Shown here in pieces: positions 1 to 5,933 of a DNA stretch of 6,260 nucleotides. A program made the translations under genes and the position numbers. Each line of letters begins with the position of its first letter. Positions within the stretch are counted from its first letter, which is position 1. Location of the stretch: positions 1 through 6,260 of the forward strand of contig UQMR01000095.1 of assembly GCA_900542255.1 (NCBI GenBank), read 5' to 3'. The notes beneath the pieces were generated by a model. It saw only the letters and a program-made list of their open reading frames with translations, searched no databases and was not told the origin of the DNA. Origin of the DNA: an uncultured Porphyromonadaceae bacterium. Its GTDB lineage: Bacteria > Bacteroidota > Bacteroidia > Bacteroidales > Barnesiellaceae_A.

Positions 1-2
1 TA

Positions 3-596
3 GTCCTGTTTGTCGAGTATAATTCAGTGCTGCAAACGAAAATGCAATATATACCGGAGCGAGTCAAAGTTGAGATAAGTTGTCGTTCTCTCATGGAACC
101 GTCGGAACAGATAGAAATGCGTTCTATGATAGAAGATGCCTATCCGGATGAAGAGTTTTCATTACCGACATTTACTGTCTCTACCGTAGTGCCGGGACGG
201 ACATTCATGGAAAAGGTTTTTCTTTTGCATGAAGAGTTTAACCGTCCCAACGGCTGTACACATATCGAACGTATCACACGGCACATGTATGATATTGTTA
301 AAATGATGGACAAGCCGTTTGCAATGGAAGCGATGCAGAATGTACAACTATATGAAGACATTGTGTCTCATCGTAAAAAGTTCACAGCATGGAGTGGATT
401 GGATTATACGAGTCATCTTCCACACACAATATCGTTCCTGCCTCCTGAAAGCATAGAAGATATTTTGCGTGACGACTATAAGCAGATGCAAATCGGCTTC
501 ATCTATGCCAATGCACCTTCTTTCGATGAGATTATGGAACGATTGAGTGAGTTGCAAAATAGATTTAGAACATTGGTATGGAAAAATAATCGTTAA
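3..596 (+). CDS. AbiEii/AbiGii-type nucleotidyltransferase toxin, C-terminal part (5' end outside window)
   Basis: This is the C-terminal part of a protein resembling the AbiEii nucleotidyltransferase family, the toxin half of type IV AbiE toxin-antitoxin/abortive-infection modules. Known members of this fold transfer nucleotides to target molecules in the cytoplasm. The reading frame is open to the left edge (codons from base 3), so the GTG at 27 and the first ATG at 42 are internal codons rather than starts. Visible family marks are a VKVEIS strand followed by R-S (from about 66), the conserved R-T-F-x-E-K...L-H-x-E stretch at 198-236, and R-H-M-Y-D at 279-293, where the family usually has R-H-Y-Y-D. 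The catalytic G-S/D-x-D nucleotidyltransferase core and any AbiEi-like antitoxin gene would lie upstream, outside the window. The call rests on the C-terminal pattern only. Whether the whole gene is intact cannot be judged. The next gene is a decayed defence-type gene, which suits an island setting. Confidence 0.72.
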   Translation, partial: VLFVEYNSVLQTKMQYIPERVKVEISCRSLMEPSEQIEMRSMIEDAYPDEEFSLPTFTVSTVVPGRTFMEKVFLLHEEFNRPNGCTHIERITRHMYDIVKMMDKPFAMEAMQNVQLYEDIVSHRKKFTAWSGLDYTSHLPHTISFLPPESIEDILRDDYKQMQIGFIYANAPSFDEIMERLSELQNRFRTLVWKNNR

Positions 597-673
597 CGGT
601 ATGGCTAGAATAAATGTTGATATGACCGAAACTATTATTTTTGATTGATAAAGAATACAAAACATGGTTCAAT

Positions 674-1291
674 ATGGCACATAGTTTCATAACCAATAAA
701 GATCGTCTGCTCTCGGACATTATCACGGGTATCTTGCCCAAATCGGATGCCGTAGATATTCTTGTGGGCTATTTCTATTTTTCGGGATACATACAGCTTG
801 CCGATAAGCTCACTGATAAGCATCTCCGTATTTTGGTTGGTCTTGATATAGACACTCGGATTTCAAATCGTGTCCGTGAGGTAGAAGAGTTGGTGGAATG
901 GCAACGCATCCGGAGTAAGGTTCGTGAGGAATATTTCAACAACTTAGTGAGACTCATTAATGAAACGGATAATACCGATACAGATGAAACCATCCGAATA
1001 TTTCGTCAATTTCAACATAAAATTTATAATGGCACATTGGAAATACGTAAGACCGAAGACCCGTGTCATGCGAAAATGTACCTTTTTGCTTATAATAGCA
1101 TCAATAATGAAAATGGAGAACAACCCGGTGATGTAATCACAGGATCAAGTAATCTTTCCTATCAAGGTTTGCAAGGTAGAATAGAAATCAATGTACGGTT
1201 TACAGACAAGGGGAAATATACGGAGGAAAACAAATCTTTGACGAACTTTGGTCAGATGCTATTGTTATATCACCTCCACGCTTCTTTGTAG
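674..1291 (+). pseudogene. PLD-like nuclease domain of a PLD/SNF2-helicase protein, frameshifted and truncated
   Basis: The product is the N-terminal phospholipase-D-like domain found at the front of long Bacteroidetes helicase proteins associated with DNA restriction or defence. It opens with a typical start (F-I-T-N-K-D-x-L-L-S-D), then V-G-Y-F-Y-F-S-G and a R-I-L-V-G-L-D strand. The nuclease motif is H132-A-K134 (1067-1075) with G157-S-S-N-L-S (1142-1159). This single HKD-type site would need dimerisation to be active. After K-Y-T-E-E the current frame drifts to a nonsense tail ending at TAG 1289-1291. In the -1 frame from 1234 the expected I-F-D-E-L-W-S-D-A-I resumes. One missing A in the run 1227-1230 explains this. 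No helicase motifs (DEAD-like box, SNF2) follow, so several hundred residues are also lost. The start is taken at ATG 674; a TTG at 641 in the same frame would add 11 residues. Residual expression of the PLD domain alone is possible but unproven. Confidence 0.72.
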
Positions 1292-1341
1292 GTAGGATTA
1301 CGATAGTAATGATAATGTTAAACAATAATACAACACAGATT

Positions 1342-2667
1342 ATGAAGAGACTCATTCTTGCAGCATGGATATGTTTAGGTTCATTTTCATTTGGATATAG
1401 TCAAAGTTCGGATGAAAAGATAGCTGATGCCATGAATAATTCAGACTGGTTTGCATTGGATTCTTTATATCAGACAGAACCCAGAGATTCAATCAGCGAT
1501 TTTTTTGAAATATTCTCCCGTTGCCTTATAGGAAACAGGCTCAATCGTCCCGATGTTTCTATTCCTGCGTTTACGGAATTATTCGACACCCAGTCAGAAA
1601 ATCTCGATCTTGGCAATATGCTCAGTTCCTCTATGATGTTTGCAATGGATTTAAGCAGGATTGGAGATAACAAGAGTGCTGCAAAAATGTTATCTTCAAT
1701 TCTCGGCTCCATACGCGCTTATCTTGATAGTACATCCATTGCGGGTGTGCAGCAATTTATCAATCAGTACGAAGCACTGTCTGCATACAATCCATATAAA
1801 ATCACATTTGAAAATTCGGCAGGAACCATTCCATTTGAGATTGTACCTGTTGGTCCGGAAAAGAATAATTCGGTATTGATGCATCTAAGAGAGAGTTATA
1901 TTAATGGAGTTGAGGCCGATATTACTTTTGACACAGGAGCAGGAGTAAATATTATCTCAGAATCAATGGCCCTTAAATATAATTTAATTCCGCTTGATGC
2001 ATCTAGTACTGTTGGTGGAGTAGGTATACAAAATGGGGGTTACGCAATAGCCAAGGAATTGAAAATTGGAGATATGACTGTTACGGATGTTCCTTTTTAT
2101 GTCATAAATATAACAACCAACAACGAAGAGGCCGACAAATATATTGACTGTTTCGATATTGTTGTAGGTAGCGAACTGATGTTACAACTCAAAGACCTGA
2201 CCATTGATTTTGTTAATCATAACATTACAGTTCCATCGGTCGCTCCCGAGCGAAGCCAAGTCTCTCCAAACATCTGCTTTTCATCCAGTATGAATTTGTT
2301 GGGCAAAGGCATCATACATGGTAATAAAATGTTAATGAATATTGATACCGGTGATGCTTCGTATGGTTCGTTAGACAACAGATTCTTTGAGAATAACAAA
2401 GAGTACATCACTACTCATTGTAAATTAGATACTATCAGAGGTGCAGGCATTGGAGGTGTACATATATCGGAGTGTTATCGAATGCAAAACGTGGAACTTG
2501 CATTAGGAAATAGACAATTATCGGTACCCGAAATGGTTGTTCTATTGGAAAAGAATACCGATGGTATATTATATTCTTACCAATGTAATTTAGGGCTAAA
2601 ATCGTTGATGCTTTTTGGCAAAGTACGATTCAATATGGTTGATTTTGTATTGTCGACGTTTGAATAA
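1342..2667 (+). CDS. secreted retropepsin-like aspartic protease with two DTG motifs
   Basis: Predicted exported aspartyl protease-like protein of 441 residues. The start at 1342 is preferred because it gives a clean signal peptide: K-R at 2-3, a hydrophobic core at about 4-18, and likely cleavage after G-Y-S at 20 before Q-S-S. An upstream ATG at 1309 would put 11 polar residues in front of it. Residues about 22-150 look helical and TPR-like. The first protease unit has A-D-I-T-F-D197-T-G-A-G, then a Gly-rich G-G-V-G-I strand, as in bacterial retropepsin-like domains (Asp_protease_2 type). A second unit has N-I-D335-T-G-D followed by R-G-A-G-I-G-G, suggesting two lobes in one chain. It probably acts in the periplasm or at the outer surface; its substrate is unknown. 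No promoter was recognised upstream, and the frame is open back into the broken PLD gene. A strong terminator follows. Codon use is AT-rich, like the two genes before it and unlike those after. Confidence 0.8.
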   Translation: MKRLILAAWICLGSFSFGYSQSSDEKIADAMNNSDWFALDSLYQTEPRDSISDFFEIFSRCLIGNRLNRPDVSIPAFTELFDTQSENLDLGNMLSSSMMFAMDLSRIGDNKSAAKMLSSILGSIRAYLDSTSIAGVQQFINQYEALSAYNPYKITFENSAGTIPFEIVPVGPEKNNSVLMHLRESYINGVEADITFDTGAGVNIISESMALKYNLIPLDASSTVGGVGIQNGGYAIAKELKIGDMTVTDVPFYVINITTNNEEADKYIDCFDIVVGSELMLQLKDLTIDFVNHNITVPSVAPERSQVSPNICFSSSMNLLGKGIIHGNKMLMNIDTGDASYGSLDNRFFENNKEYITTHCKLDTIRGAGIGGVHISECYRMQNVELALGNRQLSVPEMVVLLEKNTDGILYSYQCNLGLKSLMLFGKVRFNMVDFVLSTFE

Positions 2668-2724
2668 GAGTAAATCTTGCAAACAAGGAGGGGATTCAAG
2701 ATATAGAAACAACAATAATCTATT

Positions 2725-2773
2725 ATGCAGACGAAGGAGAATTATTGTCATCCTTTCGTCTGCATCTTTTTTT
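2725..2773 (+). terminator. rho-independent terminator after the aspartic protease gene
   Basis: Arms GCAGACGAAGGA (2727-2738) and TCCTTTCGTCTGC (2751-2763) pair along 12 base pairs with a single-base bulge. Two flanking A-T pairs at 2725-2726 and 2764-2765 extend the stem. The loop is 12 bases, and a run of seven T (2767-2773) follows directly. It sits 57 bases after the protease stop codon. The reverse strand has no matching T run, so it should act mainly on + strand transcripts. It separates the AT-rich left block from the right-hand operon. Confidence 0.8.
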
Positions 2774-3047
2774 GTGCCTTTGTAGCATCAAGTGTTATCC
2801 ATTGAAGCATCTCTTTTCTGGCTTTTCGCATTTTTATTTTTGCAGGTGTGTAGCACTGCCTTCACAATGCAAGGGCAAGGATATAAAGAGAATAGCAAGC
2901 TGTTTTATCGGTGATTTTCGTTGTTTATTTAATGAAGCAGGCGGCGGACCGGCATAGTCGAATTTGAAAAGTGTGGGTGTCCCGTTGCCTCTGCTCCCAT
3001 TTTTTTATCTATTTTTGTTTTCGTATTATCATCAAAGTCGTTTATAC
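2774..3047. other. non-coding gap between the terminator and the EFR1-type gene
   Basis: No convincing gene is seen on either strand. The short open frames here (for example 2745-2957 on +) have no recognisable protein pattern and no plausible start signal. The gap contains a TATTTTTG octamer at 2835-2842 matching the Bacteroidetes -7 pattern but without a well-placed TTTG upstream, and a second one at 3010-3017 (listed separately). A G-T-rich stretch at 2974-3006 could form a weak 5-bp GTGGG/CCCAT hairpin before seven T. Base composition changes from AT-rich on the left to more GC-rich on the right across this gap. Confidence 0.6.
2985..3017 (+). promoter_or_regulatory. candidate Bacteroidetes promoter for the EFR1-type gene
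   Basis: The -7 element TATTTTTG (3010-3017) fits the Bacteroidetes TAnnTTTG consensus. A partial -33 element TTG lies at 2985-2987, 22 bases upstream, slightly more than the usual 19-21. Transcription would begin around 3023-3027, leaving a leader of about 20-25 bases before the ATG at 3048. This agrees with that start and not with the earlier ATG at 2964. The surroundings are T-rich, so a chance match is possible. Confidence 0.4.
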
Positions 3048-3851
3048 ATGATACTCTATTTTTCGGCAACGGGCAACAGCCGTTATGTGGCTGCTGCATT
3101 GGCACAAGCCTTGGGCGAGCAGACGCTTGTCGATTTGCGGCCATATATGAAGGTGGGCGCCGCTCCCTTAACCATAACACTCTCTGCCGGCGAAACTTTG
3201 GGTTTCGTTTTCCCCGTGCACTCATGGGGTATGCCTAAATATTTGGCGGAAGTTCTCACCCGAATGCACGTGAAAGGTTATGTGGCGGGTGAAAATTATA
3301 CCTATATGCTGAGCACTTGCGGCGACGATGTCGGCTATCTGCCCAAACTGTGGAATAGCGTGATGCAGAAAGCGGGTATAGCGACCGATGCTGCCTTCTC
3401 TCTCATTATGCCCAATACGTATGTGCTGTTCCCGGGCTTCGATGTAGATGCCCCTGCTGTGAGCGACCGGAAGCTGGCCGAGGCTCCGGCTGCCGTTCGG
3501 CGTATCGCAGACCGCATTGTCGCCCGCAAGAAGGGCGATTTCACCCATCGCGGCAGTGTGCCCGGCCTCAAAACGAATGTGATATATCCTCTTTTTGTCC
3601 GCTATGCCACAAGCGACAAATCTTTCCGGGCAGATGCCGACGCTTGCATCGGTTGCGGGCAATGTGTGCAGTCGTGCCCGGTGGGCAATATTACGCTCAC
3701 CCGCAGAAACCCCGGCAAGGAGGATAGATATATGCCCGAGTGGCAAGGCCGCTGTCTCACCTGCATGGCCTGCTATCACTATTGTCCCACGCATGCCATC
3801 GGTTATGGCTCTAAAACAAAGGGAAAACATTTCTATACCTGTCCGTTGTGA
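3048..3851 (+). CDS. EFR1-family flavodoxin-like / 2x[4Fe-4S] ferredoxin protein
   Basis: Predicted cytoplasmic electron-transfer protein of 267 residues with two modules. The N-terminal flavodoxin-like domain begins M-I-L-Y-F-S-A-T-G-N-S (residues 1-11), the FMN phosphate-binding loop type. It continues with F-V-F-P-V-H-S-W-G-M-P (53-63), M-L-S-T-C-G-D-D (87-94) and M-P-N-T-Y-V-L-F-P-G (121-130). The C-terminal part has two CxxCxxCxxxCP clusters, C200/203/206/210 and C236/239/242/246, binding two [4Fe-4S] centres. This architecture matches the EFR1 family, whose partner enzymes are mostly unknown. The start at 3048 is chosen because the fold begins immediately there; an ATG at 2964 would add 28 unrelated hydrophobic residues and precedes the candidate promoter. 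The exporter gene starts 15 bases after the stop, so the two are probably co-transcribed. All eight cysteines are present and nothing suggests decay. Confidence 0.88.
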   Translation: MILYFSATGNSRYVAAALAQALGEQTLVDLRPYMKVGAAPLTITLSAGETLGFVFPVHSWGMPKYLAEVLTRMHVKGYVAGENYTYMLSTCGDDVGYLPKLWNSVMQKAGIATDAAFSLIMPNTYVLFPGFDVDAPAVSDRKLAEAPAAVRRIADRIVARKKGDFTHRGSVPGLKTNVIYPLFVRYATSDKSFRADADACIGCGQCVQSCPVGNITLTRRNPGKEDRYMPEWQGRCLTCMACYHYCPTHAIGYGSKTKGKHFYTCPL

Positions 3852-3866
3852 TAGAATTGCAACGAT

Positions 3867-5099
3867 ATGAGAAAAGATTCGCCAATCCCTGCAACTCATT
3901 CATCGGGCGCAGTGCAAGGTACTGCTTATGCCGTCCTGTTTACGATAGGATTTTGTCATTTGCTCAACGACATGATACAGTCGGTTATTCCGGCACTCTA
4001 TCCGTTGTTGAAAGATTCTTATGGATTTAGTTTTGCGCAGATAGGCATCATTACTTTCGTTTTTCAGTTGGCATCATCTATTTTCCAACCTTTCGTAGGC
4101 AGTTATGCCGACCGCCATCCGCTGCCTTACTCGCTCTCGGCGGGTATGTGCTTTACGTTGGCCGGGTTGGTAGCACTTGCCTTTGCAACCGATTTTCTGC
4201 TCATACTCCTTGCCGTGGCTGTGATAGGCTGCGGCTCCTCGGTTTTTCATCCCGAAGCCTCGCGGGTGGCGCAGATGGCGTCGGGGGGCAAGAAGAGCCT
4301 GGCGCAGTCGATATTCCAGGTGGGCGGCAATGGCGGTAGTGCCATAGGGCCACTGTTGGCGGCATTGATTGTGATACCCTATGGGCAGCACGCTGTCGGG
4401 TGGTTTGCTTGTGCGGCGTTGTTGGCGGCGTCGTTATTGGCCAGGGTGGGGCATTGGTACAGCCGTCGGCTTGCCGTGGCGCGCGAGCAGCGCGGGGCCA
4501 TGCCGGTGCCGACGTGTACGTTGCCTCGGCGTATGGTCAACCGGGCGATGGCCATCCTGGTGTTGATGATATTCTCCAAATACTTTTTCAATGCCTGCAT
4601 GACCAGCTATTTCACCTTCTATCTTATCGAGAAATTCGGTGTTACGGTACAGCAGTCGCAATATTGCCTCTTTGCCTATCTGGCTGCCTTTGCCATAGGT
4701 ACGCTGGCCGGCGGTTTCCTGGGCGACCGCTACGGCCGCAAGTATGTCATCCTTTTCTCTATTCTCGGGGCGGCGCCTTTTACGCTCGTCATGCCCTATC
4801 TTGGGTTGTCGGGCACTATCGTTACGGCAGTTGTCACCGGGCTTATCATCGCCTCTGCCTTCTCGGCCATCGTTGTCTATGCTACCGACCTGCGGCCCGA
4901 TAAGGTGGGCATGGTAGCCGGCATATTTTTCGGTCTGATGTTTGGGCTGGGAGGTATCGGGTCGGCCTTTTTCGGCTGGCTGGCCGATGCCACGAGTATC
5001 GAGTTTATCTTCGAGGTGAGTACGTGGTTGCCCCTGTTGGGTATTGTGGCGGTATTTTTGCCCGATGTGCGGCCGGGAGTCCCTTCTGCGCGGGAGTGA
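3867..5099 (+). CDS. fsr: MFS exporter of the fosmidomycin-resistance (Fsr) family
   Basis: Inner-membrane major facilitator protein of 410 residues, close to E. coli Fsr in length, which exports fosmidomycin. The family pattern is strong: H31-L-L-N-D35 with the following Q-S-V-I-P-A-L-Y-P in helix 1, D82-R-H-P after helix 2, S-S-V-F-H-P-E-A-S-R at 124-133, and L-A-Q-S-I-F-Q-V-G-G-N at 145-155. The second-half motif A is G286-D-R-Y-G-R-K292. About twelve membrane segments can be drawn, with a basic loop at about 193-226 between the two halves. The true substrate in this organism is unknown; 'Fsr' describes the family and does not prove resistance. It lies 15 bases after the EFR1-type gene and 23 bases before the Ogt gene, fitting one operon. 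The coding sequence is intact and clearly more GC-rich than the genes at 1-2670. Confidence 0.9.
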   Translation: MRKDSPIPATHSSGAVQGTAYAVLFTIGFCHLLNDMIQSVIPALYPLLKDSYGFSFAQIGIITFVFQLASSIFQPFVGSYADRHPLPYSLSAGMCFTLAGLVALAFATDFLLILLAVAVIGCGSSVFHPEASRVAQMASGGKKSLAQSIFQVGGNGGSAIGPLLAALIVIPYGQHAVGWFACAALLAASLLARVGHWYSRRLAVAREQRGAMPVPTCTLPRRMVNRAMAILVLMIFSKYFFNACMTSYFTFYLIEKFGVTVQQSQYCLFAYLAAFAIGTLAGGFLGDRYGRKYVILFSILGAAPFTLVMPYLGLSGTIVTAVVTGLIIASAFSAIVVYATDLRPDKVGMVAGIFFGLMFGLGGIGSAFFGWLADATSIEFIFEVSTWLPLLGIVAVFLPDVRPGVPSARE

Positions 5100-5122
5100 G
5101 TGCAACTTTGTAGAAATGCCAT

Positions 5123-5638
5123 ATGGAAAACAAGATACTCATACAACACTATCAGTCGCCATGCGGCGAGTTGGTCTTAGGCTCCCGGGGCGACCGCCTC
5201 TGTTTGTGTAATTGGGTTGTGGAGAAGCATCCCGGCAGAGTAGAGCGTCGCCTGCAACATCTGCTCGGTGCTCGTTACGAGCAAGCCCCGTCGCCTGTGG
5301 TAGAGGAGGCCGTGCGCGAGTTGGAGCAATATTTCAGGGGCGAACGCAAGGAGTTTGGCGTGCCGCTGCTTTTTGCCGGTACGGGCTTCCAGCAGCGGGT
5401 ATGGACCGGGTTGCAGGAAATTGCCTATGGCACGACGCTCTCGTATGCCGCTTTGGCGGCGCAAATAGGCCACCCTTCGGCTGTGCGAGCTGTGGCCAAT
5501 GCCAATGGGGCTAACGCCCTCTCAATCTTTGTGCCATGCCATCGCGTGATAGGCAGCAACCACTCCCTGACGGGGTATGGCGGCGGTATGGCGGCCAAAA
5601 AGTTTCTGTTGGAGCTGGAACGCCGGTATAGCCTCTGA
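5123..5638 (+). CDS. ogt: methylated-DNA--protein-cysteine S-methyltransferase (Ogt type)
   Basis: Suicide DNA-repair protein that moves the alkyl group from O6-alkylguanine (and O4-alkylthymine) onto its own cysteine. The product has 171 residues, the length of E. coli Ogt. The active site is P138-C139-H140-R141-V142-I143-G144. The helix-turn-helix part is S-Y-A-A-L-A-A-Q-I-G...A-V-R122-A-V-A, including the arginine finger R122 and the N131 hinge. The C-terminal T-G-Y-G-G-G lies at 150-155. The N-terminal ribonuclease-H-like domain (about 1-85) starts E-N-K-I-L-I-Q-H-Y with a typical S-P-C-G-E-L strand. No Ada-type metal-binding or AraC domain is attached, so it is a stand-alone repair enzyme. 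It follows the exporter by 23 bases and is probably in the same operon. A CAACTTTG at 5103-5110 resembles a weak -7 element and might give it separate expression. Confidence 0.95.
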   Translation: MENKILIQHYQSPCGELVLGSRGDRLCLCNWVVEKHPGRVERRLQHLLGARYEQAPSPVVEEAVRELEQYFRGERKEFGVPLLFAGTGFQQRVWTGLQEIAYGTTLSYAALAAQIGHPSAVRAVANANGANALSIFVPCHRVIGSNHSLTGYGGGMAAKKFLLELERRYSL

Positions 5639-5663
5639 TGATAGGGGCAGGACGGCATCTGTC

Positions 5664-5688
5664 GCGATAAGGCGGTTGTCGCCATCGC
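5664..5688 (+). terminator. possible terminator hairpin after ogt (no T run)
   Basis: GCGAT (5664-5668) pairs with ATCGC (5684-5688), and inside it GGCG (5671-5674) pairs with CGCC (5680-5683). There is an AA bulge on one side and a GTTGT loop. It lies 25 bases after the ogt stop, where a transcript end would be expected. No T run follows, so intrinsic termination is uncertain; it may only protect an mRNA end or be a chance dyad. Confidence 0.35.
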
Positions 5689-5828
5689 CTCACGTTGCAG
5701 TTCTGTGAGAAAGGCCGTTATATCGGTGCAAGAGATGGTTCCTGTGCTGCGGCAGGGACGTTGCCCGAGGTTGTGCCGGCTCTCTGTGGAAAATAGGGCA
5801 ATAGCGGAAAAGGGAAATAAAAAATCAT

Positions 5829-5836
5829 TATCTTTG
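5829..5836 (+). promoter_or_regulatory. -7 promoter element for dnaN
   Basis: TATCTTTG matches the Bacteroidetes primary-sigma -7 consensus TAnnTTTG exactly. Transcription would start around 5842-5846, giving a dnaN leader of roughly 90 bases. No TTTG is seen at the usual 19-21 bases upstream, where the sequence is A/G-rich. The promoter is therefore either weak at -33 or helped by another factor. Confidence 0.5.
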
Positions 5837-5884
5837 TCCTGTATAATGCACTCTCTGCGGCAAGGCGGCTGCATGGTGCAAGGA

Positions 5885-5900
5885 GCAGGCTCGCGCCTGC
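5885..5900 (+). other. GC-rich hairpin in the dnaN mRNA leader
   Basis: GCAGGC (5885-5890) and GCCTGC (5895-5900) form a perfect six-pair, all G-C stem with a TCGC loop, ending 33 bases before the dnaN ATG. An alternative pairing, GTGCA (5876-5880) with TGCAC (5898-5902), competes with it. It might affect mRNA stability or translation. It is not followed by T and does not look like a terminator. Confidence 0.4.
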
Positions 5901-5933
5901 ACGCAAGCAGAAAACAAGAAAACCATATAGATT

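Larger units (their letters stand above)
5639..5933. other. intergenic region between ogt and dnaN
   Basis: No gene is supported here. Open frames crossing it on either strand (such as 5705-6028 on + and 5425-5874 on -) overlap ogt or dnaN in wrong frames and show no family pattern. The region holds a hairpin soon after ogt (5664-5688), a DnaA-box-like 9-mer (5785-5793), a consensus -7 promoter element (5829-5836) and a second GC-rich hairpin (5885-5900) in the dnaN leader. Each is listed separately. Confidence 0.6.

Noticed and set aside
601..648. A 15-codon + strand frame (ATG at 601, stop TGA at 646-648) between the AbiEii and PLD genes
   Set aside because: It is too short and matches no known pattern. 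It overlaps the alternative TTG start of the PLD gene and shows no sign of being a leader peptide.
641..673. TTG at 641 as the start of the PLD-domain gene
   Set aside because: The family pattern begins soon after the ATG at 674, and the extra 11 residues from a TTG add nothing recognisable. It remains possible but less likely.
2795..2803. TTATCCATT as a DnaA box
   Set aside because: It has two mismatches at the most conserved end of TTATCCACA, is isolated, and is not near a replication gene.
2974..3006. Possible second terminator or attenuator (GTGGG/CCCAT stem followed by seven T)
   Set aside because: The stem has only five pairs including a G-U, with an 18-base loop, and the likely promoter of the next gene is downstream of it.
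2964..3047. N-terminal extension of the EFR1-type protein from ATG 2964, looking like a hydrophobic signal segment
   Set aside because: The flavodoxin-like fold starts exactly at ATG 3048, the candidate promoter at 3010-3017 lies inside the extension, and the T-rich DNA explains the apparent hydrophobic residues.
3222..3899. Long minus-strand open frame opposite the EFR1-type gene
   Set aside because: It is an antisense shadow of a GC-rich gene with clear family motifs on the + strand, and its product has no recognisable pattern.
4434..5105. Long minus-strand open frame opposite the Fsr-type gene, and the + strand frame 4400-4903 inside it
   Set aside because: Both are out-of-frame shadows of the exporter gene. 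Their composition (Arg/His/Gly/Pro-rich on the minus strand) follows from the codon bias of the real gene.
5425..5874. Minus-strand open frame covering the ogt end and the intergenic region
   Set aside because: Half of it is antisense to the conserved Ogt active-site region, the rest matches no family, and no promoter or start signal was seen.
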